Shown here piece by piece: positions 1 through 11,039 of a stretch of DNA of 64,000 nucleotides. The position numbers were made by a program, and so were the translations under genes. Origin of the DNA: Brassica napus (lineage: Eukaryota; Streptophyta; Magnoliopsida; Brassicales; Brassicaceae); contig NC_063448.1 in NCBI RefSeq assembly GCF_020379485.1, positions 49,609,218 through 49,673,217 on the forward strand, in the 5' to 3' direction. The notes beneath the pieces were generated by a model that saw only the letters and a program-made list of their open reading frames with translations, made no database searches and had not been told where the DNA came from. Position 1 is the stretch's first letter, and each line of letters begins with the position of its first letter.

Positions 1-382
1 CTTTTCTTCTTTTCTGTTATTTTCTTTTCATCTACTTTTCACCGTTTTACTCTTCTTTAACAAAACTAATCACACTCATACTATTGTGCAATTTTTTAAG
101 TAGTGTTGTATATAAGTATATAGTTTGTCCTATCTCTGCGTGTACTGATTATTTTACACCAACTTTATTTGTTCTGTACCAGACACCACTCCATGCGAAA
201 GGCATAGCTATCAAATAAAACATGCACGAGTTTCAATAGTGTCGCACTCGTGTTTCACGCTACTTCTAGCGATATCAGTAATTATTGAAGGCCCCATTGT
301 CCATAATCTACATAATTTTCCCAAGAAATCAAGCGATCCTTTCCAATTTAAAATCTTTGATCAATAGAATATATTGATAGTT

Positions 383-426
383 TTGTTGTATATGTAAGTT
401 TTTTTTTTTTTTTACATATACAACAA
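383..426. repeat. Perfect 15-bp hairpin with T-rich loop
   Basis: Arms at 383-397 and 412-426 are exact reverse complements (TTGTTGTATATGTAA) around a short poly-T loop. Nothing else recognisable lies in the surrounding AT-rich 1-950 stretch, where I see no gene. Confidence 0.6.
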
Positions 427-961
427 ATACGGATATGTAAGTTTCTAGCAAATTTTCATATACGGTATCTATGGTATCATACTGAGGTGCAAGATTGTTT
501 CGATCAATAGAATATTTGATTCATAAAGTCTATTGACTCTTGATGCAACAACAAGAGGTTAACTATCTACTGCTGGCGTATGCGATTAATGAATAAAACT
601 ACATTTTCTTGATTTTTTTTTCAGCGTCACTGTACTATTGTAGGGAGTTCTAATAGTTTACGACATAATATATATGCAGACTAGACCGGTCCTAGAAAAA
701 AAAAATGAAACATTAGCTTTAAATACCCAAAATTTTTGAAAAAAATTTACATAGACATAGATTTAAAAAAAAAAAATTAGGCGTCAAAATTTGTAAAACA
801 AATTCCGCTAAAATGTTTAATAATTCATTTATGTCTTCCTATATCGCTGGTCCTACTTGTAGGGTAGTATTTTAAACAAACATAGATGTTTGTTTTATCG
901 TGTTCCTAGTTAAAATATCGGTAGAACAAGCATTTTATGTCATGTCTCTGGTACTCGTGAA

Positions 962-1628
962 TGGGGCTGAGCATTTTTTCCGTTAAATTTGATTCGATCT
1001 GTTATTTGTTTCGATTCGATCCAAAAAATCCGGATATCCGTAAATTTTTGGAGCAAAGCAATTACTAAAAATTTAAAACGAAGCAAAACACAAATACTAA
1101 AATTTTAAAAAGCGGATATCCGTTCCGCTCCGACAGATAAATAAATACATATATATATATATATTGATTAAATGTAGAGTTTTAAATATATGAGTTTATA
1201 TAATTGTTATTTTAACAGATGATTTAATAAATTTTATTAACATTATTACTTATAAAACTATTAAATCAAAAAGAAAAGATTTTTTTTATGATATATATAC
1301 ATTTTTCTTTAGTTTGTCTTTCTTATAACTAATTTTAAAATTTACAAACATATAGTTCCACTGCTTCTTTTATTTTTTATTTTATATATCATGTAAAAAT
1401 ATTTTAAAGAATAAATTTATCTCAAAATTTTGTAGATTATTTGTATTAAATAAATGAAAAGATATATTGGTAAATATCCACAAATATCTACATATCTTTC
1501 AGACATCCGGTTTTCTGGATACCCCTATTTTTTTTGAAGCAAAGCAAATAGAAAATTTTGATATCCGTAATATAAGAAGCAAAATACAAATACATCCAAA
1601 AATCTGAATATCCGATCCGTGTCCAGCC
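962..1628. mobile_element. Small non-autonomous DNA element with 10-bp target duplication
   Basis: The stretch is flanked by an exact 10-bp direct repeat TACTCGTGAA (952-961 and 1629-1638). Its ends are imperfect inverted repeats: it begins TGGGGCTGAGCA and ends in the complement of GGCTGGACAC. Inside are scattered TCCGGATATCCG-type motifs and AT-rich filler, with no ORF. Ends and duplication length suggest a Mutator-like or hAT-like derivative; the superfamily is not settled. Confidence 0.6.
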
Positions 1629-1902
1629 TACTCGTGAAGATAGATTTTGAATGAAAATAAGTTAATTAAGATATAAAGGCCTAAATCCTTATTAAAAATA
1701 TTAATAAATTACTGGAAATTGTTTTAGGTTATCTTCTATTCCTTAAATTGATATTAATTATTTTTCGTTTATAGCTTGAAAACTCCTAACACCAATAGCT
1801 GTATTTACGATCTTGTCCAATCAATTCTGGCCTCTCGAGCGGAAGGGCCAAACCACAAAGCTACTTAATTAATTAGGGGTGTGTTGCTTTAATTTTATTA
1901 GA
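1629..1902. repeat. Flank block duplicated at 58198-58485
   Basis: From the AGATAGATTTTGAA stretch to the TTGCTTTAATTTTAT stretch this block matches 58198-58485 in the same orientation with few differences. It starts at the edge of the 962-1628 element and ends where LTR-like sequence begins. No coding potential was seen. Confidence 0.75.
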
Positions 1903-2169
1903 TCACATGCTGACCCTGCGATCACCATCTAGATCACATACTCACCATGCAATCAAACCAAAAACTCAAAATCATTGTTTACTGACTCTATAATCACCGT
2001 ATGACATTTCTCCGTGTTTTGGCCTAACTCGCACGGTATCGCGAATCATTTCCCGATAGGTCACCCATCCTTTCACTACTCGAGCCCAAGCACTCTTAAC
2101 TCTGGAGTTCTAAATGGAGGTGTGACGGAAAAGGTAAGTCAACTTTGGTGACATATACTACAAGAAAAC

Positions 2170-3966
2170 AACAACATGAAGTTCTGAACGAGCACATATA
2201 TCGACTAAATCCAGTCTTGACTTCAAATTATCCTTTGTTTTACCTTGAACATTAAGGATCGTGTTCATGAGATTGTCAAAAAAGTTCTTCTCAATATGCA
2301 TGACATCTAAATTATGCCTTAGCAGATGATCCTCCCAGTATGGCAGATCCCAGAAAATACTTTTTTTTGTGCCAGTTATGTAGTTTTCCAACAGCATCTA
2401 CCGGAAAACGCTCATGTCCACCGACGTCTGGCGTCCTTTCTGCACCAAAATCTCTTAGTTGTATCTTCAAATCTTTCCCACAAATTTCCGGAGGTGGACT
2501 GTCAAACACCCTCTTGTTCTTCGTAAACAAATTCCTACTCCTACGATATGGATGATCAGGTGGTAGGAATCTCCTGTGACAGTCAAACCAACACGTTTTC
2601 CTTCCGTGTTTTAGTTGGAAAGCATCAGTGTTATCTTGACAATATGGACATGATAGCCTTCCATGCGTTGTCCATCCAGACAACATACCATATGCTGGAA
2701 AATCACTTATTGTCCACATTAGTACTGCCTGCATTTGAAAGTTTTCTTTACACGAAACATCGTATGTTTCAGCACCTTGAGCCCATAGTTGTTGCAACTC
2801 ATATATTAGTGGCTGAAGAAACACATCAAGTGATCTCTTAGGATGCTCTGGTCCGGGAACGAGAATCGAGAGAAACAAAAACTCTCGTCGCAAGCACAAG
2901 TTTGGGGGTAGGTTGTATGGTGTAAGAATGACGGGCCATAGAGAATACTGTCTTCCACTCTTGCCAAACGGACTGAAACCATCAGTACATAATCCAAGGT
3001 AGACATTTCTTCTCTCATACGCAAAGTCGGGATACTTTGATTGGAAATGCTTCCACGCTTTTGCATCTGAAGGATGTCTGATCTCACCATCTGTTGAGTG
3101 CTCCGCATGCCATCTCATTGGTTGCGCTGTGCGTTCAGACAGATACAACCTCTGCAACCTTTCCGTCAAAGGTAAATACCACATCCTTTTATATGGCACT
3201 GGAACTCTTCCACTCGTATCTTTATACCGAGGCTTTCCACAAAATTTGCATGTAACCCCCTGTTCATCCGCCCTCCAATAAATCATGCAGTTGTCGCTGC
3301 ATACATCTATTACCTGATACGATAAACCAAAACCAGCTACGAGTTTCTGAACCTCGTAGTATGAACCAGGAGCTACATTATCCTCGGGTAGAATACCTTT
3401 TACAAAATCAGCAATCGCATCCACACAGTCTTCAGCCAAATTATAATATGTTTTAATGCCCATCAATCTTGTAGCAGATGATAAAGCTGAATGACCATCT
3501 CTGCAACCTTCGTACAATGGTTGCTTTCCAGCATCCAACATATCATAAAATCTCCTAGCTTGTGCATTGGGTAAATCTTCCCCTCTAAAATGATCATTTA
3601 CCATCTGCTCAGTACCTACACCATAATCTACATCCGTTCTAATTGGTTCTTCTAATCTAACCGCTGGCTGAGGTTCGCTAGTACTACCATGTTCATAATC
3701 AGTTTCCCCATGATGATACCAAATTTTGTAACTTCGTGTAAACCCACTCAAATATAGATGAGTCCAAACATCCCACTCTTTAATAACCTTTCTATTTTTA
3801 CAATTAGAGCAAGGACATCTTAACATACCTGTTTTTGCTTCTGGTTGTCGGTGAACTAACCCCATGAATTCGGTTATACCTCGTTGGTATTCTTCCGTAA
3901 GCAATCTCGTGTTCGGATCCAAATGAGGTCGATCGATCTAAGAACGAAAATAATTTTAAGAAGACA
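2170..3966 (-). pseudogene. Truncated TNPD (tnp2-family CACTA transposase) of element A
   Basis: The original start ATG is at 3964-3966, followed after two codons by TAA and a few codons later by a second stop (TAG replacing a Trp codon). The open frame resumes at Met 3922 and runs to about 2312. Recognisable parts are the N-terminal transposase-associated Cys-rich domain (CPCSNC), then the tnp2 core with GLCTDGFSPFG, SLDVFLQPL and CPYC. An 8-base A run (T run on the plus strand, 2371-2378) adds one base relative to element B and shifts the frame just before the LDVMHIEKN motif. The remaining 79-codon frame ends at the deletion junction near 2170. It cannot encode a complete transposase. Confidence 0.92.
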
Positions 3967-4053
3967 TATTTTTTATGAATCAAATTCGTGCGTAAATAGA
4001 GTAAGAGGGAGGATGAAGATATGGAGTGAATGAAGAGGAAGAGGAGTGCTTGT

Positions 4054-4060
4054 ATTTATA
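4054..4060 (-). promoter_or_regulatory. TATA box of the TNPD gene in element A
   Basis: TATAAAT on the minus strand lies about 90 bases upstream of the original ATG. The matching box occurs at the same place in elements B (8232) and C (39684). Confidence 0.6.
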
Positions 4061-4074
4061 GTTTAAATCCTGCC

Positions 4075-4387
4075 GATAGACCGAGGAAATTCCGACGGAA
4101 TTCCGACGCCAACGGCTAGTTCGTCGGAATTTCCTCGGAATTTTGTAAAATCCCCCAACGGCTATAATATTTCCTCGGAATTCATCGGTTTTTTCCGAGG
4201 AACAAATTTTTCCTTGGAATTTCCTCGGAATATTCCGACGGATTGATATTTCCTCGGAATTCCGTCGGTATATTCCGAGGAAATTCCGAGGAAACCCAAT
4301 TTTGTGTTTCCTCGTAATTTCCTCGGAAATTCCTCGGGATATTCCAAGGATTTCATTTTCCGTCGGAATGTCCGTCAGAATACCGCT
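4075..4387. repeat. Subfamily-1 5' subterminal motif array, element A
   Basis: About 300 bp are packed with both orientations of TTCCTCGGAAT and TTCCGTCGGAAT, i.e. CGAGG and CGACG cores flanked by TTCC/GGAA. In En/Spm elements such subterminal arrays are bound by the TNPA protein; binding here is inferred from position and density. Confidence 0.85.
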
Positions 4388-5063
4388 GTTTTCTTGTAGT
4401 GATAGGTAGTCAAATCAATTCTCTTACACCTTTCCATATACCACAACTCGGGATGTTACAATTCACCCTCTCTCAAAGAACGCAACGTCCTCGTTGCGCC
4501 CCACAACATGTCTGAAGAAGCCTCTCGGGTCAGAACCGAGATGGCTAACCAGCTCTGATACAACTTGTAACGCCCCGACCGCCCACGACTAATGGACCGC
4601 CCACGACTAATGGACCACCCACGCCCGCTCTCTCGGCCCGTGGGCCCCATCCCGTTCCAACGATCGGTATCTTAATTTTTCCAAAGGCTCGAAATCATTG
4701 TTTACTGACCATGCAATCACCACCCGACCTTTCCCCGTGTTTTGGCCTCACTCGCACGGTATCGCGAATCACTTCCCGATAGGTCACCCATCCTTTCACT
4801 ACACTCCAGCCCAAGCACGCTTAACTATGGAGTTCTAGACGGAGGTGTGGCGGAAAACGTAAGTCAACTTTGATGACATAGGTAGCCAAATCAATTCTCT
4901 TACACCTTTCCATATACCACAACTCGGGATGTTACAGTTACAGTCTATGAATAAAAAACATATATTTGGCGATTGATTGGGTTTTAGTAAGTTTCTTTAG
5001 CTTTCAATTCTATATGCATCCATATATTATCCCTAAATCAATGTTTACATGTAGTTAATATGA

Positions 5064-5697
5064 GAGCATCTCCAACTCAACCTCAAATCTTTAAATTTTG
5101 AAGTTTTTGTCATTCCAACTCAATCTCAAATCTCAAAACTATCATTTTTTTGATCCTTATAGTTATTTTTTTCTTCCAAAAATACATGTACTAAACTTAA
5201 TTTATAATAATTTAAGTACACTAAAATAAAAATAAAATAGGATAAATATTACATTACATTAAAATAAAGTTCACACAATTGTAAAGTACATTAAATAAAT
5301 CTCACACAAAATAAAAATACAATTAACAAATTTAACACAAATTAAAAAAAATACATAAACACATAAAGATTACATACCTTACAAGTAGTATCAAAGCAAA
5401 TTACATAAACAATTTGTGTGTATGTGTACTGTTTAATTATATATGTAATTTATATTATCTTTTATTATATAATATTGTAATAATGTGTGTTGTATAATAT
5501 ATCAAATGTATGTTTATATGTATTTGTGAAATTTTATCATTATTAGTAATTTTTGTTAATGTTAAGGATGATAATGAAAGATAGATAATTTTTTAAAGAT
5601 TTTTTTTTTGAAAATTCATGGTTGGAATAATCAACCCTCTAATTCTCATTTTAAAGTTTTGGTCCCTATAAAATAAGATTTTGGGTTAGAGATGCTC
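5064..5697. mobile_element. MITE-like element with GAGCATCTCCAAC ends
   Basis: The left end GAGCATCTCCAACTC and the right end (complement GAGCATCTCTAACCC) form an imperfect terminal inverted repeat. The interior is AT-rich with no ORF. I could not find a clean target duplication (TGA against AGA). Part of the interior (about 5180-5430) matches 59915-60165. Confidence 0.55.
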
Positions 5698-5874
5698 AGA
5701 AGCTTACCTATTTTTTGAGTCACCTTGGGAAAAAGGTACAAGTCACACCCTAAGCTCACATTGTATGTCAGTTTGAAAGAAAAACCAATTCATAGCTTGA
5801 AAAACCACCTAGGGAAATTGCCACAAATATTACATTCATAGTACCACTTTTCATGTTTACATTAATCATTTTTA

Positions 5875-7246
5875 TAACATCTCCAACAAGCCCCTTCATT
5901 TTTTATGGGGTCCACCCTTAAAATAAAGGGTTGAAGGGGTGATTCTCCAATGGTGACCTTCAAATTTTTTCTCTTAAAAACTTATATTTTACACTTTAAT
6001 CCTCAATTTCAGTAATAATTCATTGTAGTCATTAAATTTTTTATAAATTAACAATAAACCCATATTAATATATGGTATTGACATAATTAGTAAACATATT
6101 TAATTATAACATCAAATTACTTATAATAAAAGATAAAAAACATTAACACATAAAATTACGTATAATAATAAAACATAAACAATTCAAATTACAATATATA
6201 TATATATATAATACAAAACTAATCAATACGATTATTTCCATAATGCTCCCAAATATGCTCAATCAAAGCATTTTTAAGTGATAAATAAGCTTCCTTATTT
6301 TTTATTCAAAGAATACGTACTAAAAATTGTTGAAAACGCATATCTTCGTTTATGGCCATCTCAACGTTTATTGGCGGCGCCGGTCTTGCATCTCTGAAGG
6401 TAATACTTCATCTATGGATAATGTGGTTTCAGCAAATGAACAAATTCTAGATTTCTTGAAAGAAAGTGCATCATCTAGAGAAAAAACTTATGAGATGGTT
6501 CGGTTACACATGCAAAATTAAGCAAAAAAATTAGCTCTGAAAGAAATGGAGGCTGAAAATAAAATCCTGTTGAAAAATTTAAACTCCGTTGATGATATTA
6601 ACATTCGCCAATTTATCCGATCTGAACAAACAAGAATCATACAAAAAAGAACTCAGCGACAACAAACCGAAGAGAATGCTCGAAATTTATATGGAGAATA
6701 CTTTGGTGATTTTGGAGGTTCAAGACCAAATTTACCTTAATATATATTAGTATTGTAATATATATCAATGTGTAATATTTCAGTTTATAGATTTATCTGA
6801 ATATTAGTACTGTAAGATATATTTTAATGTGTAATATTTCGGTTTTTGTATCTTTTATTTTGATGTAAAATATTATGATTGTATTATAATTTTGTATTTG
6901 TGTGAAATTTTCGAAATATATTATGTGAAACACTATGTTTATATTATATTTTTATTAATATTAGTATATATTGGTATATAATATTTATTAATATATTATT
7001 ACTATTTAAGTGTCAATATAGTTATAATAGTAGAATGCCAAATAATAAATAATAAATACACAATCATTAAACATATATAAATAGAAGGACTAAATTAAAA
7101 AATAAACAGTGTTTTAAAGGCCGTTATAGTGGCTCTTCAAATTTGAGGGTGTACTGTTCACCTTTTTAAAATTTGATGGGATGAAGGGCTGTTGGAATGC
7201 AAAAGCCTTTAAAAATTAAACGGATAAATGACCGTTGGAGATGCTC
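5875..7246 (+). mobile_element. PIF/Harbinger-type derivative nested in the MULE-like element
   Basis: The ends TAACATCTCCAAC and (complement) GAGCATCTCCAAC are flanked by the 3-bp target duplication TTA (5872-5874 and 7247-7249), typical of PIF/Harbinger and Tourist elements. Inside is a remnant of the second, Myb-like ORF of that superfamily (6327-6740). No DDE transposase gene is visible, so it is non-autonomous. Confidence 0.75.
6327..6740 (+). pseudogene. Relic of a PIF/Harbinger ORF1 (NAM-associated C-terminal type) protein
   Basis: Two in-line fragments, 6327-6521 and 6546-6740, are separated by a stop at 6519-6521. The second has the helical, charged pattern of plant PIF/Harbinger ORF1 and the related NAM-associated C-terminal domain: a Glu/Lys-rich helix, then SEQTRIIQKRTQRQQ. 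No Myb/SANT N-terminus is present, so only the C-terminal tail survives. The assignment rests on remembered family pattern, not on a search. Confidence 0.5.
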
Positions 7247-7904
7247 TTACCTACACTTTTAATAAAGAGTAAAAAACACTTATACCACTGAAGTTAACTA
7301 ATCTAGACTTAGGGTTTAGAGTTGAAGGATGGGGTAGGGTTTTTGGAATGAAAAATTTAAGATTCTAATAATATACAAATAAATACTTAAAAAATAGGAA
7401 AACAATTTTAAAAATAGTTTCAACTTTCAAGCATAATTTTCATTTGAAAAAAATAAAAAAATTCAAAAAAAATTATTAAAAAATTCGAATTTGAAAAAAT
7501 ATAATTCAAAAACATAATTTTTTTAAAAAATTATTTAAATAATGATTTATTATATATACAGATAACAATTTTTAATTTATTTAAATAATGATTTATTATA
7601 TATACAGATAACAAGGGTATAAGAGTTTTTTGCCTTTTAATAAAAAATGTATTTTTGAAAAATGTCCCTTTAGTGATGGTAAAAATGAAAAGTGGTACTA
7701 TGAAAATGGTAAACATAAAATTTTCCAAACACCTACAACAATTATTTTTCTGCAACTTAATTTGTTCACGATATATTTTTGTTTGCAACTATATAAACTA
7801 ATAGAAATGCTAATTTTAAAGAGCTATACTGGAAATACATACTTTTTAGTAATTAATACGAACTACGCCAGTTCTAACTTCTAACCCTCACACTACAAGA
7901 AAAC

Positions 7905-8225
7905 AGCGGTATTCTGACGGACATTCCGACGGAAAATGAAATCCTCGGAATATCCCGAGGAATTTCCGAGGAAATTCCGAGGAAACACAAAATTGGGTTT
8001 CCTCGGAATTTCCTCGGAATATACCGTCGGAATTCCGAGGAAATATCAATCCGTCGGAATATTCCGAGGAAATTCTGAGGAAAAATGTGTTCCTCGGAAA
8101 AAACCGATGAATTCCGAGGAAATATTATAGCCGTTGGAGAGCCGTTGGAGGATTTTACAAAATTCCGAGGAAATTCCGACGAACTAGCCTTTTCCGTCGG
8201 AATTTCCTCGGTCTGTCGGCAGGAT
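7905..8225. repeat. Subfamily-1 5' subterminal motif array, element B
   Basis: Dense TTCCGAGGAAATTCC and TTCCTCGGAAT motifs interspersed with TCCGTCGGAAT versions lie between the terminal repeat and the TNPD promoter. The sequence is nearly the same as the arrays in A (4075-4387) and C (39370-39665). Confidence 0.88.
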
Positions 8226-8231
8226 TTAAAC

Positions 8232-8238
8232 TATAAAT
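8232..8238 (+). promoter_or_regulatory. TATA box of TNPD, element B
   Basis: TATAAAT lies directly after the 5' motif array and about 90 bases before the original ATG (8325). The leader between them is pyrimidine-rich. Confidence 0.65.
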
Positions 8239-8324
8239 ACAAGCACTCCTCTTCCTCTTCATTCACTCCATATCTTCATCCTCCCTCTTACTCTATTTAC
8301 ACACGAATTTGATTCATAAAAAAT

Positions 8325-11039
8325 ATGTCTTCTTAAAATTATTTTCGTTCTTGGATCGATCGACCTCATTTGGATCCGAACACGAGATTGCTTACGGAAG
8401 AATACCAACGAGGTATAACCAAATTCATGGGGTTAGTTCACCGACAACCAGAAGCAAAAACAGGTATGTTAAGATGTCCTTGCTCTAATTGTAAAAATAG
8501 AAAGGTTATTATAGAGTGGGATGTTTGGACTCATCTATATTTGAGTGGGTTTACACGAAGTTACAAAATTTGGTATCATCATGGGGAAACTGATTATGAA
8601 CATGGTAGTACTAGCGAACCTCAGCCAGCGGTTAGATTAGAAGAACCAATTAGAACGGATGTAGATTATGGTGTAGGTACTGAGCAGATGGTAAATGATC
8701 ATTTTAGAGGGGAAGATTTACCCAATGCACAAGCTACGAGATTTTATGATATGTTGGATGCTGGAAAGCAACCATTGTAAGAAGGTTGCAGAGATGGTCA
8801 TTCAGCTTTATCATCTGCTACAAGATTGATGGGCATTAAAACATATTATAATTTGGCTGAAGACTGTGTGGATGCGATGGCTGATTTTGTAAAAGGTATT
8901 CTACCCGAGGATAATGTAGCTCCTGGTTCATACTACGAGGTTCAGAAACTCGTAGCTGGTCTTGGTTTATCGTATCAGGTAATAGATGTATGCAGCGACA
9001 ACTGCATGATTTATTGGAGGGCGGATGAACAGCGGGTTACATGCAAATTTTGTGGAAAGCCTCGTTATAAAGATACGAGTGGAAGAGTTCCAGTGCCATA
9101 TAAAAGGATGTGGTATTTACCTTTGACGGAAAGGTTGCAGAGGTTGTATCTGTCTGAACGCACAGCGCAACCAATGAGATGGCATGCGGAGCACTCAACA
9201 GATGGTGAGATCAGACATCCTTCAGATGCAAAAGCGTGGAAGCATTTCCAATCAAAGTATCCCGACTTTGCGTATGAGAGAAGAAATGTCTACCTTGGAT
9301 TATGTACTGATGGTTTCAGTCCGTTTGGCAAGAGTGGAAGACAGTATTCTCTATGGCTCGTCATTCTTACACCATACAACCTACCCCCAAACTTGTGCTT
9401 GCGACGAGAGTTTTTGTTTCTCTCGATTCTCGTTCCCGGACCAGAGCATCCTAAGAGATCACTTGATGTGTTTCTTCAGCCACTAATATATGAGTTGCAA
9501 CAACTATGGGCTCAAGGTGCTGAAACATACGATGTTTCGTGTAAAGAAAACTTTCAAATGCGGGCAGTACTAATGTGGACAATAAGTGATTTTCCAGCAT
9601 ATGGTATGTTGTCTGGATGGACAACGCATGGAAGGCTATCATGTCCATATTGTCAAGATAACACTGATGCTTTCCAACTAAAACACGGAAGGAAAACGTG
9701 TTGGTTTGACTGTCACAGGAGATTCCTACCACCTAATCATCCATATCGTAGGAGTAGGAATTTGTTTACGAAGAACAAAAGGGTGTTTGACAGTCCACCT
9801 CCGGAAATTTGTGGGAAAGATTTGAAGATACAACTAAGAGATTTTGGTGCAGAAAGGACGCCAGACGTCGGTGGACATGAGCGTTTTCCGGTAGATGCTG
9901 TTGGAAAACTACATAACTGGCACAAAAAAAGTATTTTCTGGGATCTGCCATACTGGGAGGATCATCTGCTAAGGCATAATTTAGATGTCATGCATATTGA
10001 GAAGAACTTTTTTGACAATCTCATGAACACGATCCTTAATGTTCAAGGTAAAACAAAGGATAATTTGAAGTCAAGACTGGATTTAGTCGATATATGTGCT
10101 CGTTCAGAACTTCATGTTGATGAGAATGGTAGGGCTCCTTTTCCCATATACCGACTTGATGCAGAGGGAAAAGATGCGTTTTTTGATTGGATTTCAAACG
10201 ATGTGGAATTTCCAGACGGTTACGCATCAAATTTGCGTAACTGTATCGACAGAAAGGAAGGAAAGTTTACTCGCTTGAAAAGCCACGATTGCCATGTAGT
10301 GATGCAGCGCCTCCTTCCGTTCGCCTTCAAGGAACTATTAGCACGAAATGTTCAAGAAGCAATTGCAGGGATAAGTGGTTTCTTCCGCGATTTATGCACG
10401 AGATCAGTGACTCTTGAAGGTATTGAAAATTTGAAGACTAACATAGCCGTGATTCAGTGCAACCTTGAGAAGATATTTCCTCCCTCATTTTTTGATGTTA
10501 TGGAGCATCTTGTTATTCACCTGGCAATAGAATTGGAACTTGGTGGTCCTGTGCAGTATAGATGGATGTATCTGTATGAGCGTTATATGTTCCATTTGAA
10601 GAAGATGGTGAAAAATTTAAGTAGGGTGGAAGGTTCTATAGTCGCACAGATGATCAATGAAGAAACTTCAAACTTTGCCGAGTACTACTTTCCAGCAGAA
10701 GTTCAGACCAAAAACAGAAGACCTGCTCGGCATGATGATAGAGGCGAACAGGCAACATATCATGTTACGGTTCCAGACATTTTCACAGACGTTGGACGAC
10801 TTAGCGGAAAACCAAAGGACCGTCGACTTACTGAGCAGGAGCGCAGTCATTTGCAAACATATTTGCTCACCAACTGCGAAGACGTTCTTCAATATGAGAG
10901 GTAAATAAATGAGCTTACAAATTTTTATTTTAACAAGTTGAAATTTAAATCTTAATTAATTACATTATTGTCATCATATACAGGATTTTCATGGCAGAAA
11001 AGCGGTTCGAGTATAGATACGCCACAGAGGATGAACTAC
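8325..11039 (+). pseudogene. TNPD (tnp2-family CACTA transposase) of element B, two nonsense codons and lost 3' end
   Basis: The ATG at 8325 is followed by TAA at codon 4 (8334-8336), where element C has a Ser codon. A second stop, TAA at 8778-8780, replaces the Tyr codon seen in A and C. Otherwise the frame is open to the splice donor after 10900. Order of parts: Cys-rich transposase-associated domain, tnp2 core with GLCTDGFSPFG, SLDVFLQPL, CPYC and LDVMHIEKN, then a DUF4218-like region. After the intron (10901-10983) the next exon starts GATTTTCATGGCAGAAAAG but diverges from element C after about 11039. The DUF4216-like C-terminus is therefore gone, replaced by unrelated DNA. Confidence 0.93.

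Larger units (their letters stand above)
2156..4401 (-). mobile_element. CACTA element A, 2.25-kb internal-deletion derivative
   Basis: The right end (4401) reads CACTACAAGAAAAC on the minus strand. The left end (2156) reads TACTACAAGAAAAC, with the first C changed to T. Both sides carry the target duplication ATA (2153-2155 and 4402-4404). Removing the element restores a sequence matching the intact LTR at about 4861-4936. It keeps the 5' subterminal array and roughly the first two thirds of TNPD, then jumps straight into the 3' terminal repeat, so the rest of TNPD, all of TNPA and the 3' subterminal array are missing. Confidence 0.95.
1968..4936 (-). mobile_element. TRIM-type LTR retroelement, with CACTA element A inserted in one LTR
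   Basis: Read on the minus strand, one LTR is 4566-4936 (outer bases TG...CA; on the plus strand it begins TGTAACGCC and ends GATGTTACA). An internal stretch of only about 105 bp follows (4461-4565). It carries a primer-binding-like GTATCAGAGC next to the first LTR and a purine tract next to the other LTR. The second LTR runs 4460-4402, is interrupted by element A (2156-4401), and resumes at 2155 down to about 1968, where it becomes rearranged. The tiny internal region without genes is the hallmark of terminal-repeat retrotransposons in miniature. A cleaner copy is at 52133-52938. Confidence 0.7.
5812..7726. mobile_element. Mutator-like non-autonomous element, copy 1
   Basis: The ends GGGAAATTGCCA and the complement of TTTGGAAAATTTTATG are imperfect inverted repeats that stay similar for about 50 bp (both contain CATAGTACCACTTTTCAT). 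The 9-bp flanks AACCACCTA (5803-5811) and AAACACCTA (7727-7735) match at 8 of 9 positions. Its body has been split by the PIF/Harbinger derivative at 5875-7246. A second copy with an exact 9-bp duplication is at 15571-16813. Confidence 0.7.

Noticed and set aside
9184..9486. 100-codon plus-strand frame overlapping TNPD in B, also at 2806-3108 (minus), 20568-20810 and 40636-40938
   Set aside because: Lies in an alternative frame of the conserved tnp2 core in every copy; its conservation follows from the real frame.
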